64,000 nt of DNA from assembly GCF_009905255.1 (NCBI RefSeq), contig NZ_CP047602.1, positions 2,405,501 to 2,469,500 of the forward strand, read 5' to 3'. The notes below the pieces were generated by a model, which saw nothing but the letters and a program-made list of their open reading frames with translations, was not told the origin of the DNA and ran no database searches. The DNA comes from Thermoanaerobacterium aotearoense (GTDB lineage Bacteria > Bacillota > Thermoanaerobacteria > Thermoanaerobacterales > Thermoanaerobacteraceae). Positions 8,574 to 17,517 of this stretch are shown in pieces; position 1 is the stretch's first letter, and each line of letters opens with the position of its first letter. The translations under genes were made by a program, and so were the position numbers.

Positions 8574-9105
8574 GCAGCATCAAGCCATACATGTGCGTTA
8601 TATATGAAAATAGGATACCAACGGTAGAGCCTATTATGACATCTGAAGGATAATGCAGTCCCATGTAGATTCTCGAAAGGCTTACTAAAATAGCCAAACT
8701 TACTAAGACAATAGTCAAATCAGGAAAGAAAAATGAAAAAGAAACAGCCAACGAAAATATAGCCGTAGCATGACCTGATGGGAAGGAATAATCCCTCAAC
8801 AAGTACTTGAATGTATTGGCTTCAGGCAATACCATGTATGGCCTTGGCCTCGTGCATATTCTCTTTAAAACTTGCACAACCAAATGACTACTTGTCAAAG
8901 TAGTAAGAGCTTGAATAGCCGAAATCTTAACGCTATTTTTCCCAAACAAAATTAATAGCAAGCAAGACAAAATCGTAAAATACGGTCCTCCTATATGGGT
9001 TATTTTAGGCATGATCTTATCAAGAGTTTTGCATTTTATCCTTTCATTCAAAAGAAAAAATACATTTCTGTCCTCCGCAATGATCAATCTCTTCACTCCC
9101 GACAC
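8563..9105 (-). CDS. PAP2-family membrane phosphatase (possible undecaprenyl-diphosphate phosphatase)
   Basis: A 180-residue membrane protein carrying all three PAP2 phosphatase signatures: KRICTRPRP (residues 81-89), PSGH (109-112) and SRxxxxxHYPSD (144-154), with the catalytic histidines in the last two. It has about five transmembrane helices. BcrC-type relatives dephosphorylate undecaprenyl diphosphate on the outer face of the membrane to recycle the wall-lipid carrier; phosphatidic acid phosphatase activity is an alternative. The start is GTG with AGGAGG eight bases upstream. It lies 13 bases after the glycolipid synthase gene, so a lipid or envelope role for the pair is likely. Confidence 0.85.
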   Translation of the reverse strand: MSGVKRLIIAEDRNVFFLLNERIKCKTLDKIMPKITHIGGPYFTILSCLLLILFGKNSVKISAIQALTTLTSSHLVVQVLKRICTRPRPYMVLPEANTFKYLLRDYSFPSGHATAIFSLAVSFSFFFPDLTIVLVSLAILVSLSRIYMGLHYPSDVIIGSTVGILFSYITHMYGLMLPIL

Positions 9106-9118
9106 AAATGAAACCTCC

Positions 9119-10234
9119 TTACACCTTTAAAGCATCATTTTTTATATGATTTATAACTACGTTGCACACCTTGTCTGCTGAATTGTATATGCCGATTTCC
9201 TCCATGCGCTCTTTCATCTCATCTATCTTTTTCTTGTCAGACAAGAGATCTAATATCTTTTTATCTAATTTCTCTATGTCTTTAATTCTCAAGGCAATCC
9301 TCTTTTTAAGCAAAAATTCGAGATTTCTCTCTTCTTGTCCCGGTATAGGATCAAAAATTATCATAGGCAATCTCTTGATTATGGCTTCAGTGACAGTAAG
9401 GCCGCCGCTTTTAGTCACTAAGACGTCAGCAGCCTCCATAAATTCATGCACGTTGTCTACATGACCATACACAAATACATTATCGTCTGATATCTCCTCT
9501 ATTTTAGCCTTTAAATTCTTATTTAAGCCACATATTACAGCAATCTGCAAATCTTTATGCCTCTGTATAACATTGACGGCTTTTTTTATGTTTCCGAGTC
9601 CAAGCCCACCGCCCATCACCATCACCAATGGCCTATCTACCTCAAAACCCAATTTTCGTCTTATCTCATTTTTATCTTTTTTGACGTAAAATTCTTCATC
9701 AATAGGTATGCCAGTCACATTTATCTTGTCATCAGAAACACCCATCAAATTCATCTGACTTTTCATCTCTTGAGAACCGACAAAATACCCGTCTATCTGG
9801 TGATGTATCCAATACGCATGGACATCATAATCAGTCAATATAGCGAATATTGGAATATTTAGATCTCTCTTTATATGAGACAGAATAGAGCAAGAAAACG
9901 GATGGGTGCATATTACAGCATTAGGCTTTAAGTTTAATACGTAATCTTTTATAAATGTATAAACGGATATGCCTACCAGCTTATTTATGCGCCTTTCTAT
10001 CTTGTCCCTTTCCATCTCATAGAGATAACCCCACAGTTCAGGCGTCAATTTCAGCGTCTTTAGGTAAATCCTCGTCGTCAGATAAGACAAGCTTGGAAAC
10101 TTCTCTCCAAGTGGATTTTCAACAAAAGCTTCAACTCCATCCATTTTTTCAAAGGCTTTTTTTAAAGCCGTCGCTGTCCTTTTGTGTCCAGTTCCTATAT
10201 CTTCATAAAGTATTAAAATCTTTATTTTATCCAT
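9119..10234 (-). CDS. Diacylglycerol glucosyltransferase / MGDG synthase-like glycosyltransferase
   Basis: A 371-residue GT28-type enzyme. The N-terminal domain begins DKIKILILYEDIGTGHKRTA, the glycine-histidine motif typical of MGDG synthase, UgtP and MurG relatives. The C-terminal UDP-sugar-binding domain has MVMGGGLGLG, VTKSGGLTVTEAI and PIPGQEERN. Such enzymes add hexoses from UDP-sugars to diacylglycerol on the inner membrane face, making glycolipids and lipoteichoic-acid anchors. The frame extends to 10255, but ATG 10234 has GAGGGT seven bases upstream and gives the family N-terminus. It forms an operon with the PAP2 phosphatase gene. Confidence 0.85.
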   Translation of the reverse strand: MDKIKILILYEDIGTGHKRTATALKKAFEKMDGVEAFVENPLGEKFPSLSYLTTRIYLKTLKLTPELWGYLYEMERDKIERRINKLVGISVYTFIKDYVLNLKPNAVICTHPFSCSILSHIKRDLNIPIFAILTDYDVHAYWIHHQIDGYFVGSQEMKSQMNLMGVSDDKINVTGIPIDEEFYVKKDKNEIRRKLGFEVDRPLVMVMGGGLGLGNIKKAVNVIQRHKDLQIAVICGLNKNLKAKIEEISDDNVFVYGHVDNVHEFMEAADVLVTKSGGLTVTEAIIKRLPMIIFDPIPGQEERNLEFLLKKRIALRIKDIEKLDKKILDLLSDKKKIDEMKERMEEIGIYNSADKVCNVVINHIKNDALKV

Positions 10235-10358
10235 CAGAAAGACCCTCACAATCACTATATTGATTATCGCATTTAAACATTAAATTTAAATTAAATTTGT
10301 ATTAAAAATGCGTTAAAATCTATCCACCAATATAGTTTATTTTTATTTGCTATCTAAT

Positions 10359-10367
10359 ATTATACCA
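10359..10367 (-). promoter_or_regulatory. Extended -10 promoter for the glycosyltransferase gene
   Basis: Minus-strand TGGTATAAT is an extended -10 element (TGnTATAAT) 125 bases upstream of the glycosyltransferase start and downstream of the thiT terminator. No good -35 is visible, as is usual for extended -10 promoters. Confidence 0.45.
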
Positions 10368-10396
10368 TCAAAATCAATTTATTGTATAAAATTTAT

Positions 10397-10422
10397 AAAA
10401 ACCCTCTTAGTCAAAAAGAGGG
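10397..10422 (-). terminator. Rho-independent terminator after thiT
   Basis: In the minus sense, CCCTCTT and AAGAGGG form a seven-pair stem followed by five Ts, 12 bases after the thiT stop. Confidence 0.8.
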
Positions 10423-10434
10423 CTTTAATAAATT

Positions 10435-11073
10435 TTACGCTAAAGCTTTTTTCTTTATCATCTCAATTGCATTTCTAACTTGTGGAATAATAGAAACCAC
10501 AAAGCAGATCAAAACCTCCACACCCACCAATATTCCATTTACAAGAAGCGAGTAGACGACAGGATTCATCCCTTTTGGTGCATAGCTGGCAAAGAAGAAG
10601 ACACCTGATAGAAAATGTGAAAAAAACCTGCCAAACCCGCCAACCAAAACGCCAATGCTTAAGTTTTTCTTGAAAAACCCCGCAAGCCCTAAGGCTCCAA
10701 ATGCTAATGGATAATCCAAGAGAAGCTGTATCCAATGCACAACATAAGGATCTTGTATTAGCTGAAGCATTCCATAAGCCATTCCCACCGCTATGCCTGG
10801 ACCTGCTCCATAATAATATGCAAAGACAAACAGCGGAAGCATGCTGGCTGGCGTTATAGAGCCACCTTGAGGCCAATGGTAAAACCTTATATACGACAAG
10901 ACAAATGATATAGCTATTGCTAATCCTCCATACACAAGCATCTTTGCGTTAAATTTCACGCTATTTCTCAGGATGTAAAACAAAAACACAGCAAATAAAA
11001 TCGCGATGATGATGGAAAGTGTGGCAGGCTTTATCTTTGTGAAATCTGAAAAAATGCTTACAATGTAGGACAT
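10435..11073 (-). CDS. thiT: Thiamine transporter ThiT, ECF-type S component
   Basis: A 212-residue protein with six hydrophobic segments. The central part shows the thiamine-binding signature of ThiT (FYHWPQGGSITPASMLPL, then GAGPGIAVGMAYGMLQLIQDP, and a later FFSHFLSGVFFFASYAP). ThiT captures thiamine and works with the shared ECF energising module encoded elsewhere. It directly follows a TPP riboswitch with a terminator, so expression should be off when thiamine pyrophosphate is plentiful. The start ATG has AGGAGG upstream. Confidence 0.95.
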   Translation of the reverse strand: MSYIVSIFSDFTKIKPATLSIIIAILFAVFLFYILRNSVKFNAKMLVYGGLAIAISFVLSYIRFYHWPQGGSITPASMLPLFVFAYYYGAGPGIAVGMAYGMLQLIQDPYVVHWIQLLLDYPLAFGALGLAGFFKKNLSIGVLVGGFGRFFSHFLSGVFFFASYAPKGMNPVVYSLLVNGILVGVEVLICFVVSIIPQVRNAIEMIKKKALA

Positions 11074-11112
11074 GAAAATAACCTCCTTTTGAGGCTATGT
11101 ACCGCTTAAAAC

Positions 11113-11223
11113 AAAAAAACCGCACACTGATGCGGTCTTTTGCCGCATTCCCTTCGTAGGCATTAACCTAATCAGGTTCTAGGGGTTTGGCATCTGCCAT
11201 CTCAGCTAAAAGCACCCCCAGCG
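11113..11223 (-). promoter_or_regulatory. TPP riboswitch with intrinsic terminator
   Basis: In the minus sense the aptamer (about 11223-11148) has the conserved blocks GGGGGTGC, GCTGAGA, ACCCCTAGAACCTGAT, TTAATGCC and GAAGGGAA of the Thi-box. It is followed by two mutually exclusive hairpins that share CCGCA: an anti-terminator pairing ATGCGG with CCGCAT, and a terminator pairing ACCGCA with TGCGGT ahead of seven Ts (11113-11136). This is the usual transcription-attenuation design, repressing thiT when TPP is bound. Confidence 0.95.
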
Positions 11224-11264
11224 GACATAGTCTTTTGATTAATTTATACTATATTATAATGAAA

Positions 11265-11732
11265 TTACTTTTTAAATGCAATACCTTCATGTTGAAGCAA
11301 CAATGATTTTACATTAAGTCCTCCTGCAAAGCCCTTTAGCGTCATATCCGAGCCGATGACCCTATGACACGGTATGATAATCGGGATCGGATTTTTATTA
11401 AGGGCATTTCCTACAGCCCTTGATGCATTTGGCTTTCCTATTCTCCTTGCAATCTCACCGTATGTAGCGTAAAAACCATACGGTATCTTCATAAGCTCTC
11501 GCCAAACAGATTTTTGAAAGTCTGTCCCTTGTAAGTCTAACTTTACATTAAATTCTTTCAAGCGACCTTCAAAGTACAATCTAAGCTGTTCTTTGCAATC
11601 TGCAATAAGCGAATTTGTACCCATTAAACATTGTAAATGTTCTTCATTGGGAAAATCTATCCTCGTTATGCCATCTTCGCTTGAATATATTCTTAGCGTT
11701 CCAATGGGTGTATCTAAGTCATCCCGCAGCAC
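11265..11732 (-). CDS. ogt: Methylated-DNA--protein-cysteine methyltransferase
   Basis: A 155-residue protein with the alkyl-acceptor motif IIPCHRV (Cys122), preceded by the DNA-binding winged-helix region (QKSVWRELMKIPYG...YGEIARRIG). The enzyme transfers O6-alkyl groups from guanine onto its own cysteine in a suicide repair reaction. The start is GTG at 11732 with AGGATG seven bases upstream; its frame is open back to the TAG stop of the preceding small gene, 24 bases earlier, so the two genes are in the same frame and probably co-transcribed. Confidence 0.95.
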   Translation of the reverse strand: MLRDDLDTPIGTLRIYSSEDGITRIDFPNEEHLQCLMGTNSLIADCKEQLRLYFEGRLKEFNVKLDLQGTDFQKSVWRELMKIPYGFYATYGEIARRIGKPNASRAVGNALNKNPIPIIIPCHRVIGSDMTLKGFAGGLNVKSLLLQHEGIAFKK

Positions 11733-11756
11733 ATTACCACATCCTGATACATTTTG

Positions 11757-12005
11757 CTATTTAACGATAACTTCTTCTTCGACTTCATCTTCAACTTCAA
11801 AATCTTCATTAGATTCGTAAGAAGACTCACTTGATCCTGACTTGCCTGAAGCTGCTATTTTTGCTAAGCTTTTTTCTATTGAATCAATCTTTTTCATCTT
11901 TTTCATTGTATAAACTATGTAAAATACCAAAAAGATAACTGAAACAATCGGTGTTGCTAATGCTACAAAGTACTGCAGAAATAGCATAAATCCGCTTTGA
12001 ACCAT
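11757..12005 (-). CDS. Small membrane protein with an acidic tail
   Basis: An 82-residue protein with one transmembrane helix near the N-terminus (FLQYFVALATPIVSVIFLVF), a basic short coiled-coil-like stretch (MKKMKKIDSIEKSLAKIA) and a strongly acidic C-terminus (DFEVEDEVEEEVIVK). The frame opens at GTG 12014, but ATG 12005 has GGGAG about eight bases upstream and is preferred. It lies just upstream of ogt and may share its transcript. No family recognised. Confidence 0.65.
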   Translation of the reverse strand: MVQSGFMLFLQYFVALATPIVSVIFLVFYIVYTMKKMKKIDSIEKSLAKIAASGKSGSSESSYESNEDFEVEDEVEEEVIVK

Positions 12006-12146
12006 CCTTGACACTCCCTTCTAAATAAGATATTCACTATTTATTATTTCACAAGTAAACCGTCAAAGCAAGTATTATAAAAAATATTATAAGTTGCTTT
12101 TTTATTCAACAAATTTTAAAATAAAATCAAGAAAGGGTGTAATAAG

Positions 12147-12452
12147 ATGAATTGGCTAGGTATTGTATTAGTAATTGCCGGTGTCATTTATTTGATGTAT
12201 TCCATATTAAATAAAGATAAAGTTACTTACTATACGAGAAAAGCAAAAATAAGGCTTTTAAAATCAGATGAATTCTTGAAGTTGCAGCTTAAGTTTTCCA
12301 TAATTAATTCCATATATCTTGTGATCTTTGGAATACTCATAATAGTATTTAATTTAAATAGCATATTTATCGTGGCGTCAGGTGTGATATTCTACTTCAT
12401 AAACTTTTTGCTATTTTTAGAAGCCAAGAAAAAGGGATACGTTGACTACTAA
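12147..12452 (+). CDS. Small integral membrane protein
   Basis: A 101-residue protein with three hydrophobic segments (residues 3-21, 50-70 and 72-92) and a basic stretch between the first two. The start ATG has AAAGGGTG upstream at reasonable spacing, and a bidirectional terminator follows within 10 bases of the stop, supporting a single-gene unit. It resembles short DUF-type membrane proteins of Firmicutes but I cannot assign a family or function. Confidence 0.7.
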   Translation: MNWLGIVLVIAGVIYLMYSILNKDKVTYYTRKAKIRLLKSDEFLKLQLKFSIINSIYLVIFGILIIVFNLNSIFIVASGVIFYFINFLLFLEAKKKGYVDY

Positions 12453-12457
12453 AAGTA

Positions 12458-12497
12458 AAGCCATATTGGTGAAACTTAGGTTTCATCAATATGGCTT
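12458..12497. terminator. Bidirectional terminator
   Basis: AAGCCATATTGGTGAAAC and GTTTCATCAATATGGCTT pair over about 18 positions with a four-base loop. It is followed by ATTTTT on the plus strand and TTTACTTTT on the minus strand, serving the 12147 gene and the convergent aldo/keto reductase locus. Confidence 0.85.
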
Positions 12498-12501
12498 ATT
12501 T

Positions 12502-13642
12502 TTAAACTGCTTCTTTAAAATATCTTCTTACATCCTTTAAATATTCAATTATCGTCAAGTGCTGAGGGCACTTAGTCTCGCACTCTCCGCACTCTATGCA
12601 AGAACTTGCTTTTCCTTCATTTAAGCTATTATAATTTCTAAGTGCTTCATTGTAGTTATTGTACATGTGGGCTTCATTGTATATGGCAAAATTCTTCGGT
12701 ATATTCACACCGTTTGGACACGGCATACAATAATTGCAGGCAGTGCATCCTACAGGCGAAAGCTTATTATAAGTTTCTCTTACCTTATCCACAAGTTTTA
12801 CCTCATCATCAGTTAAGCCATTCGCTTTTGATCTTGAAGCACTTTCTATATTTTGTTTCACTTGCTCCATCGTGCTCATTCCACTTAATACAAGCGATAC
12901 CTCTGGATGGTTCCAAACCCATTGCAAAGCCCATTCTGCAGGTGTCCTTTTTTACACTTGCACTGTTCCAAAGCTCTTTTATAGCTTGTGGCGGATCGCC
13001 AGCCAACTTTCCTCCTCTTATAGGCTCCATGACAATTACAGCTAAACCTTTTGATGCTGCATATTTAAGCCCTTTTAAGCCTGCTTGGTTTTCTATATCC
13101 ATGTAGTTGTACTGTATCTGGCAAAAATCCCATTTATCATAATCATCGATTATGTTTTTAAATACATCGTACTCATCATGGAAAGAAAAACCTATGAATT
13201 TGACTTTGCCTTCTCTTTTAACTTTTTCCATCCAGTTGAACACATCAAGTCTTTTGTACTTTTCCCACCTGTCTTTATCCAATGCATGGAGAAGGTAGAA
13301 ATCTATGTAGTCAACATCCAGCTTTTTCAGTTGTTCATTTAAATATTTATCCATGTCTTCCTTTTCATTAATGAGCCATGACGGAAGTTTCGTGGCTAAA
13401 TACGTCTTTTCCCTGTATCCGTCTTTCAAAGCTTTGCCTACCACGATTTCGCTTTGCCCACTGTGATATGGATATGCAGTGTCAACATAGTTAACGCCAT
13501 TATCAATGGCATATCTTATCATTTTTATGGCTTCTTCTTCATCAATCTTGCTGTTGTCTCCGCCTATTGTAGGCAATCTCATTGCGCCAAATCCAAGTGC
13601 TGAAACTTTAACACCTGTATTGCCAAACTTTCTGTACTGCAT
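12502..13642 (-). pseudogene. Aldo/keto reductase with C-terminal 4Fe-4S domain, interrupted by a frameshift
   Basis: Two overlapping frames encode the two parts of one protein. The 5' part (13642 to about 12950) has the AKR barrel start MQYRKFGNTGVKVSALGFG and the catalytic YVDTAYPYH. The 3' part (to 12502) resumes at TPAEWALQWVWNHPEVS and ends with ferredoxin-type clusters CTACNYCMPCPNG and CIECGECETKCP. The break is at a run of six As in the coding strand (12948-12953): with five As the frame reads straight through as VKRTPAEW. A -1 shift on A-AAA-AAG would not restore it; one base must be dropped. It is a real frameshift, a homopolymer sequencing error, or a site of transcriptional slippage. 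The full protein would be about 380 residues, a normal size for this reductase family. Confidence 0.85.
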
Positions 13643-13792
13643 ACAACCCCTCCGTATCTCAAATTTTAAATTTCTTATTTGATTATAGCACCATTGCTTT
13701 AAATAACAAAATCCGCAAAACTCCGCCTATTGCTTTAGTTTTTCAACAATGTTAATCTTAAATTAGTCTAATAGATTTGGAGGTAATATTTC

Positions 13793-14830
13793 ATGGAATA
13801 CATAGATTTAAGAAGCGACACAGTCACGCTGCCAACTCAAGAAATGAGAGATGCAATGTATAAAGCTTTAGTAGGCGATGACGTTTATGGCGAAGACCCT
13901 ACAGTCAAAGAACTTGAAGAAATGGCTGCAGATATTATGGGAAAAGAAGATGCAATGTTTGTGACAAGCGGAACACAAGGTAACCAGGTATCTGTCATGA
14001 CACATACCCATCATGGAGATGAAATAATACTGGAAGAAAAATGCCATATAATTACGTACGAAGTAGGCGGTATAGGGTACTTATCAGGAGTTCAAGCTAA
14101 AACTATACGTGGAATAAACGGCATCATGGATCCTAAAGATGTTTTGAGCTCCATTAGAACAGATGATATCCATTTTCCAAAGACAAGTCTTATATGCCTG
14201 GAAAATACTCACAATAGGGCAGGTGGTACAGTAATACCTTTAAGCAATATGAAAGAGATCTATGAAATCGCAAAAGCACACAATATACCTGTTCATTTAG
14301 ACGGGGCAAGGATTTTTAATGCAGCCACATACCTAAATGTTGACGTAAAAGAAATATCAAGATACGCTGACAGCGTAATGTTTTGTTTGTCAAAAGGACT
14401 TTGCGCACCTGTAGGATCTATTGTGGCAGGCAGCAAAGAGTTCATCAAAAAGGCCAGAAAGTACCGCAAAATGTTAGGAGGCGGTTTAAGGCAAGCAGGA
14501 ATTTTAGCTGCAGCAGGAATTGTTGCACTTGAAAAAATGACGAAAAGATTAGCTGAAGACCACGAAAATGCAAGGCTTTTAGCAGAAGGCTTAAACAACA
14601 TAAAAGGCATAAACGTAGACATGTCAACAGTGCAGACAAATATCGTCATGTCTGACATATCTGCAACAGGTCTTACAGGAGCACAATTATCCTCAAAACT
14701 TTTAGATTATGGGATTAAGGTAAACGGCGGCAACGACTACACTGTAAGATTTGTAACACATTATTACATCAAAAAAGACCATATTGACAAAGTCCTTCAC
14801 GCCATAAGTGCAATATTAAAAGAGCAATAA
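13793..14830 (+). CDS. ltaE: Low-specificity L-threonine aldolase
   Basis: A 345-residue PLP enzyme of fold type I. The N-terminus IDLRSDTVTLPTQEMRDAM and the segments VGDDVYGEDPTV and HLDGARIFNA are hallmarks; the PLP lysine is Lys201 in CLSKGLCAPVGS. It cleaves L-threonine and L-allo-threonine to glycine and acetaldehyde in the cytoplasm. The ATG has GGAGG about ten bases upstream. It is a plus-strand gene on its own, divergent from the aldo/keto reductase and convergent with the KimA-like gene. Confidence 0.95.
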   Translation: MEYIDLRSDTVTLPTQEMRDAMYKALVGDDVYGEDPTVKELEEMAADIMGKEDAMFVTSGTQGNQVSVMTHTHHGDEIILEEKCHIITYEVGGIGYLSGVQAKTIRGINGIMDPKDVLSSIRTDDIHFPKTSLICLENTHNRAGGTVIPLSNMKEIYEIAKAHNIPVHLDGARIFNAATYLNVDVKEISRYADSVMFCLSKGLCAPVGSIVAGSKEFIKKARKYRKMLGGGLRQAGILAAAGIVALEKMTKRLAEDHENARLLAEGLNNIKGINVDMSTVQTNIVMSDISATGLTGAQLSSKLLDYGIKVNGGNDYTVRFVTHYYIKKDHIDKVLHAISAILKEQ

Positions 14831-14847
14831 TCTTATTGCTCTTTTTT
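14821..14847. terminator. Bidirectional terminator between ltaE and the KimA-like gene
   Basis: AGAGCAATAA and TTATTGCTCT form a ten-base inverted repeat with two bases between the arms, followed by TTTTTT on the plus strand. The hairpin includes the stop codons of both convergent genes. Confidence 0.75.
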
Positions 14848-16698
14848 GCATTTATCTTCAATATCATCGTCATCGTGAAGTTGCAGTGGCATGGTCGCAA
14901 CCACAATGTGCTTATGCTTTAAAAGTTCCTTTTCTATATAAACCCTCGTCTTATTGTGAAGAATGTTGTGCCACCTTTTCCTGACTACAAACTGCGGCAA
15001 TATTACTGTTATCATGTCTCCTTTTTTGTAATTGTACTCCTCAGACTCTATAAATTTAAGAAGCGGTTCAACAATTCTCCTAAATGGCGAATATTTGACA
15101 ATGAGCGGTATGTCTGTATTTAGCATGGCATACCTCTTTTTTATCTTTTCACCGCTTTCTTCATCTATTGACACGTTAAAGGCAATGACATGCTCTGAGA
15201 TCGTCCTGGCATATCTTAATGCTCTGATACTGGCCTTATTGATGCTCTCTATTGGCACTATTACCCTATTGCGATAATGATTTTCTGAGATCTTTATGCA
15301 CTGAAGGTCTTCAGGGCTTACTCTAAGCTGTACAGCCACAGCTCTGTAATGCTTATTTATTTTAAGCATCATAAATACCAAAACGGGTATAACTATTATC
15401 ACAATCCAAGCGCCTTCTCTAAACTTAGTTATCCCGACAATTACGACAACTAATGCCGTAACAATAGCACCTGTACCATTTATAATTGCCTTTATAACCC
15501 AATTTTTGCTTCTCGTCGTTATCCATCTCTTTGCCATGCCTGTCTGCGATAAAGTAAATGATATGAATACGCCAATTGCATAAAGTCCTATTAAGGAAGT
15601 GACATTGGCTCTGAATGCCACAATAAGAACAGTAGCCAAAACTGAAAGCAATATTATGCCGTTTGAATAGCTTAACCTGTCACCTCTTTTGTTAAGCTGC
15701 CTCGGCATGTGTCCTTCTTTTGCCATTATTGCAAGTAAAAGAGGAAATCCTGAATAAGCAGTATTAGATGCCATTACCAATATTATAAATGTTGTTGCTG
15801 TAATGTAGTAGAACATGAAGCCTCTGCCAAATATTTCGTTTGCTAATTGTATGATTACGGCTTTGTCACCTGCAGTAATGTGATACATGCTTATAAGGAC
15901 AGATATGCCGCCAAATGAAATTAAGACAATAGAAGATAGCAAAATCAAGACGGTTATGGCTTTTTTCACTGATGGTTCTTTAAAATTCGGCACCGCATTG
16001 CTTACAGCTTCAACACCTGTCAAAGCAGAACATCCATTTGAAAAAGCTCTTAAAAGCAAGAACAGTGTAACTGGTTCAACAGCTTTTAAAGGTGTGGTAG
16101 GAGGCACATATCCTCCTTTTATCTTTACAATACCCGCAATAAGCATCGCAACTATGCCAAAAACAAAAGCATACGTAGGAACACCAAAAATTCTGGATGA
16201 TTCACGTATACCTCTCAAATTACCTATCATTAAAATCAAGACAATCGCGATACATATAAGTATTGAGTAAGGCCTCAAAAATAAAAATGCAGATGTTATC
16301 TGATCAACACCTGATGACACACTAACTGCCACTGTTAAAATATAGTCGACAGACAGTGCAGCACCAGCTACTACTCCTGCTATTTTCCCTAAGTTGTCAG
16401 ATGCGACTATGTAGGCGCCTCCTCCATTTGGATAATTTTCTATCGTCTGTATATAAGAAAAAGTTAATATCAATAATAGACTGATAATGGCAGCAGAAAT
16501 ATAAAGTAGGTTTTTATACGCCATAAAGCCTATTGCAGGCAGCAAAACTAATAAGATTTCCTCGCCGGCATAAGCCACAGAAGAAATCGCATCGCTGGAC
16601 AGTATAGGAAGTCCCCATATTACGCCGTATTTCTCATTTTTAATAGCCTTATTTGTCAGTGGTCTACCTATTAAAGCCCTCTTAAGTCTATTAAACAT
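14833..16698 (-). CDS. KimA-like APC-superfamily permease (probable potassium or amino-acid transporter)
   Basis: A 621-residue protein with about 12 transmembrane helices and a soluble C-terminal domain. The N-terminus (KYGVIWGLPILSSDAISSVAYAGEEIL) and the segment NYPNGGGAYIVASDNLG match the branch of the APC superfamily that contains Bacillus KimA (YdaO), a high-affinity potassium importer controlled by c-di-AMP. The C-terminal 150 residues (RNRVIVPIESINKASIRALRYARTI) resemble a UspA-like regulatory domain. Amino-acid transport remains possible. I chose ATG 16698 (GGAGG eight bases upstream) over the frame start at 16740. No c-di-AMP riboswitch is visible upstream, where only 88 bases separate it from the next gene. 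Confidence 0.75.
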   Translation of the reverse strand: MFNRLKRALIGRPLTNKAIKNEKYGVIWGLPILSSDAISSVAYAGEEILLVLLPAIGFMAYKNLLYISAAIISLLLILTFSYIQTIENYPNGGGAYIVASDNLGKIAGVVAGAALSVDYILTVAVSVSSGVDQITSAFLFLRPYSILICIAIVLILMIGNLRGIRESSRIFGVPTYAFVFGIVAMLIAGIVKIKGGYVPPTTPLKAVEPVTLFLLLRAFSNGCSALTGVEAVSNAVPNFKEPSVKKAITVLILLSSIVLISFGGISVLISMYHITAGDKAVIIQLANEIFGRGFMFYYITATTFIILVMASNTAYSGFPLLLAIMAKEGHMPRQLNKRGDRLSYSNGIILLSVLATVLIVAFRANVTSLIGLYAIGVFISFTLSQTGMAKRWITTRSKNWVIKAIINGTGAIVTALVVVIVGITKFREGAWIVIIVIPVLVFMMLKINKHYRAVAVQLRVSPEDLQCIKISENHYRNRVIVPIESINKASIRALRYARTISEHVIAFNVSIDEESGEKIKKRYAMLNTDIPLIVKYSPFRRIVEPLLKFIESEEYNYKKGDMITVILPQFVVRKRWHNILHNKTRVYIEKELLKHKHIVVATMPLQLHDDDDIEDKCKKEQ

Positions 16699-16786
16699 TA
16701 TAACGCCTCCGCTTATTAATAATAATTGATTATATATCATTATTAATTATTTATCAATATGGATTTATCTATATATTTTACTATTT

Positions 16787-17458
16787 TTACTGCCTTTCCT
16801 CTCTGTATTTATCCATTACGTGAGAAAATATCTCCGCATTTGTTGGAGGTGTGTACGAAATAGCATTTGCACCAGCTTCTATCGTCTCCATTATTGTCTC
16901 ATCTGTAGGCCCTCCTGTGGCAATTATCGGTATATTGGGGCAAATGTCTCTCACTCTTTTCACAATCTGCGGCGTTTTTTTTGCGCCTGAAATATTTAAA
17001 ATCGTTGCCCCTGCATCTACGCGGCCTTTTATGTCTTCATTTTCTGAGACGATGGTGACTATTATCGGTATATCGATCGTAGCTCTTATTTTTTTGATTA
17101 TATCATTTGCGGTAGGTGCATTGACGACGACACCCATAGCACCTTGGAATTCTGCATCAAGTGCTAAATTGACTACCCTCTTGCCTTGTGTAAGTCCACC
17201 GCCAACACCGCTAAACACAGGAATGTCTGACGCCATAATTATAGCATGTGTGATGACAGGCTGCGGTGTAAAAGGATAAACTGCTAATATGGCATTTGCA
17301 TTTGTGTTTCTTATTATAGCTATGTCTGTAGTAAAAAGTATGGACTTTATCACTTTTCCATGTATTTTTATACCCGAAACATTTTGTATGACTTCTGGAA
17401 CTCTGACCATCTTCTGCCTCAAAGGAGACACTATCTCCGGTATGAACATATTGTCCAC
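16787..17458 (-). CDS. TIM-barrel protein of unknown substrate
   Basis: A protein of about 223 residues with the alternating pattern of a beta/alpha barrel: VFSGVGGGLTQG, GAMGVVVNAPT, IPIIVTIVS, GATILNISG and IPIIATGGPTDETIMETIEAGANAIS. The last block looks like the phosphate-binding strands 7-8 of (beta/alpha)8 enzymes. Relatives in databases are often labelled only as hydrolases. The frame opens at a TTG inside the ribosome site; GGAGGTG then points to the GTG at 17458, which I used, while ATG 17449 is a second choice. It stands between the KimA-like gene and the response regulator gene. Confidence 0.65.
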   Translation of the reverse strand: MDNMFIPEIVSPLRQKMVRVPEVIQNVSGIKIHGKVIKSILFTTDIAIIRNTNANAILAVYPFTPQPVITHAIIMASDIPVFSGVGGGLTQGKRVVNLALDAEFQGAMGVVVNAPTANDIIKKIRATIDIPIIVTIVSENEDIKGRVDAGATILNISGAKKTPQIVKRVRDICPNIPIIATGGPTDETIMETIEAGANAISYTPPTNAEIFSHVMDKYREERQ

Positions 17459-17517
17459 ACATATCACCTCCAAAATTAAGTTTTAAAAGCATATTGTAGT
17501 ATACCACAACTTCGATG

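Noticed and set aside
10475-10876. 133-codon frame overlapping thiT
   Set aside because: It is a shadow frame of thiT: no ribosome site, cysteine- and serine-rich nonsense composition, and thiT is a clear family member.
12947-12957. Programmed -1 ribosomal frameshift at A-AAA-AAG in the aldo/keto reductase
   Set aside because: The heptamer is in the right register for -1 slippage, but the downstream half needs one base to be skipped (+1), so a -1 shift would not join the two halves.
16699-16786. c-di-AMP (ydaO-type) riboswitch before the KimA-like gene
   Set aside because: Only 88 bases separate the gene from its upstream neighbour and none of the conserved aptamer blocks is visible.
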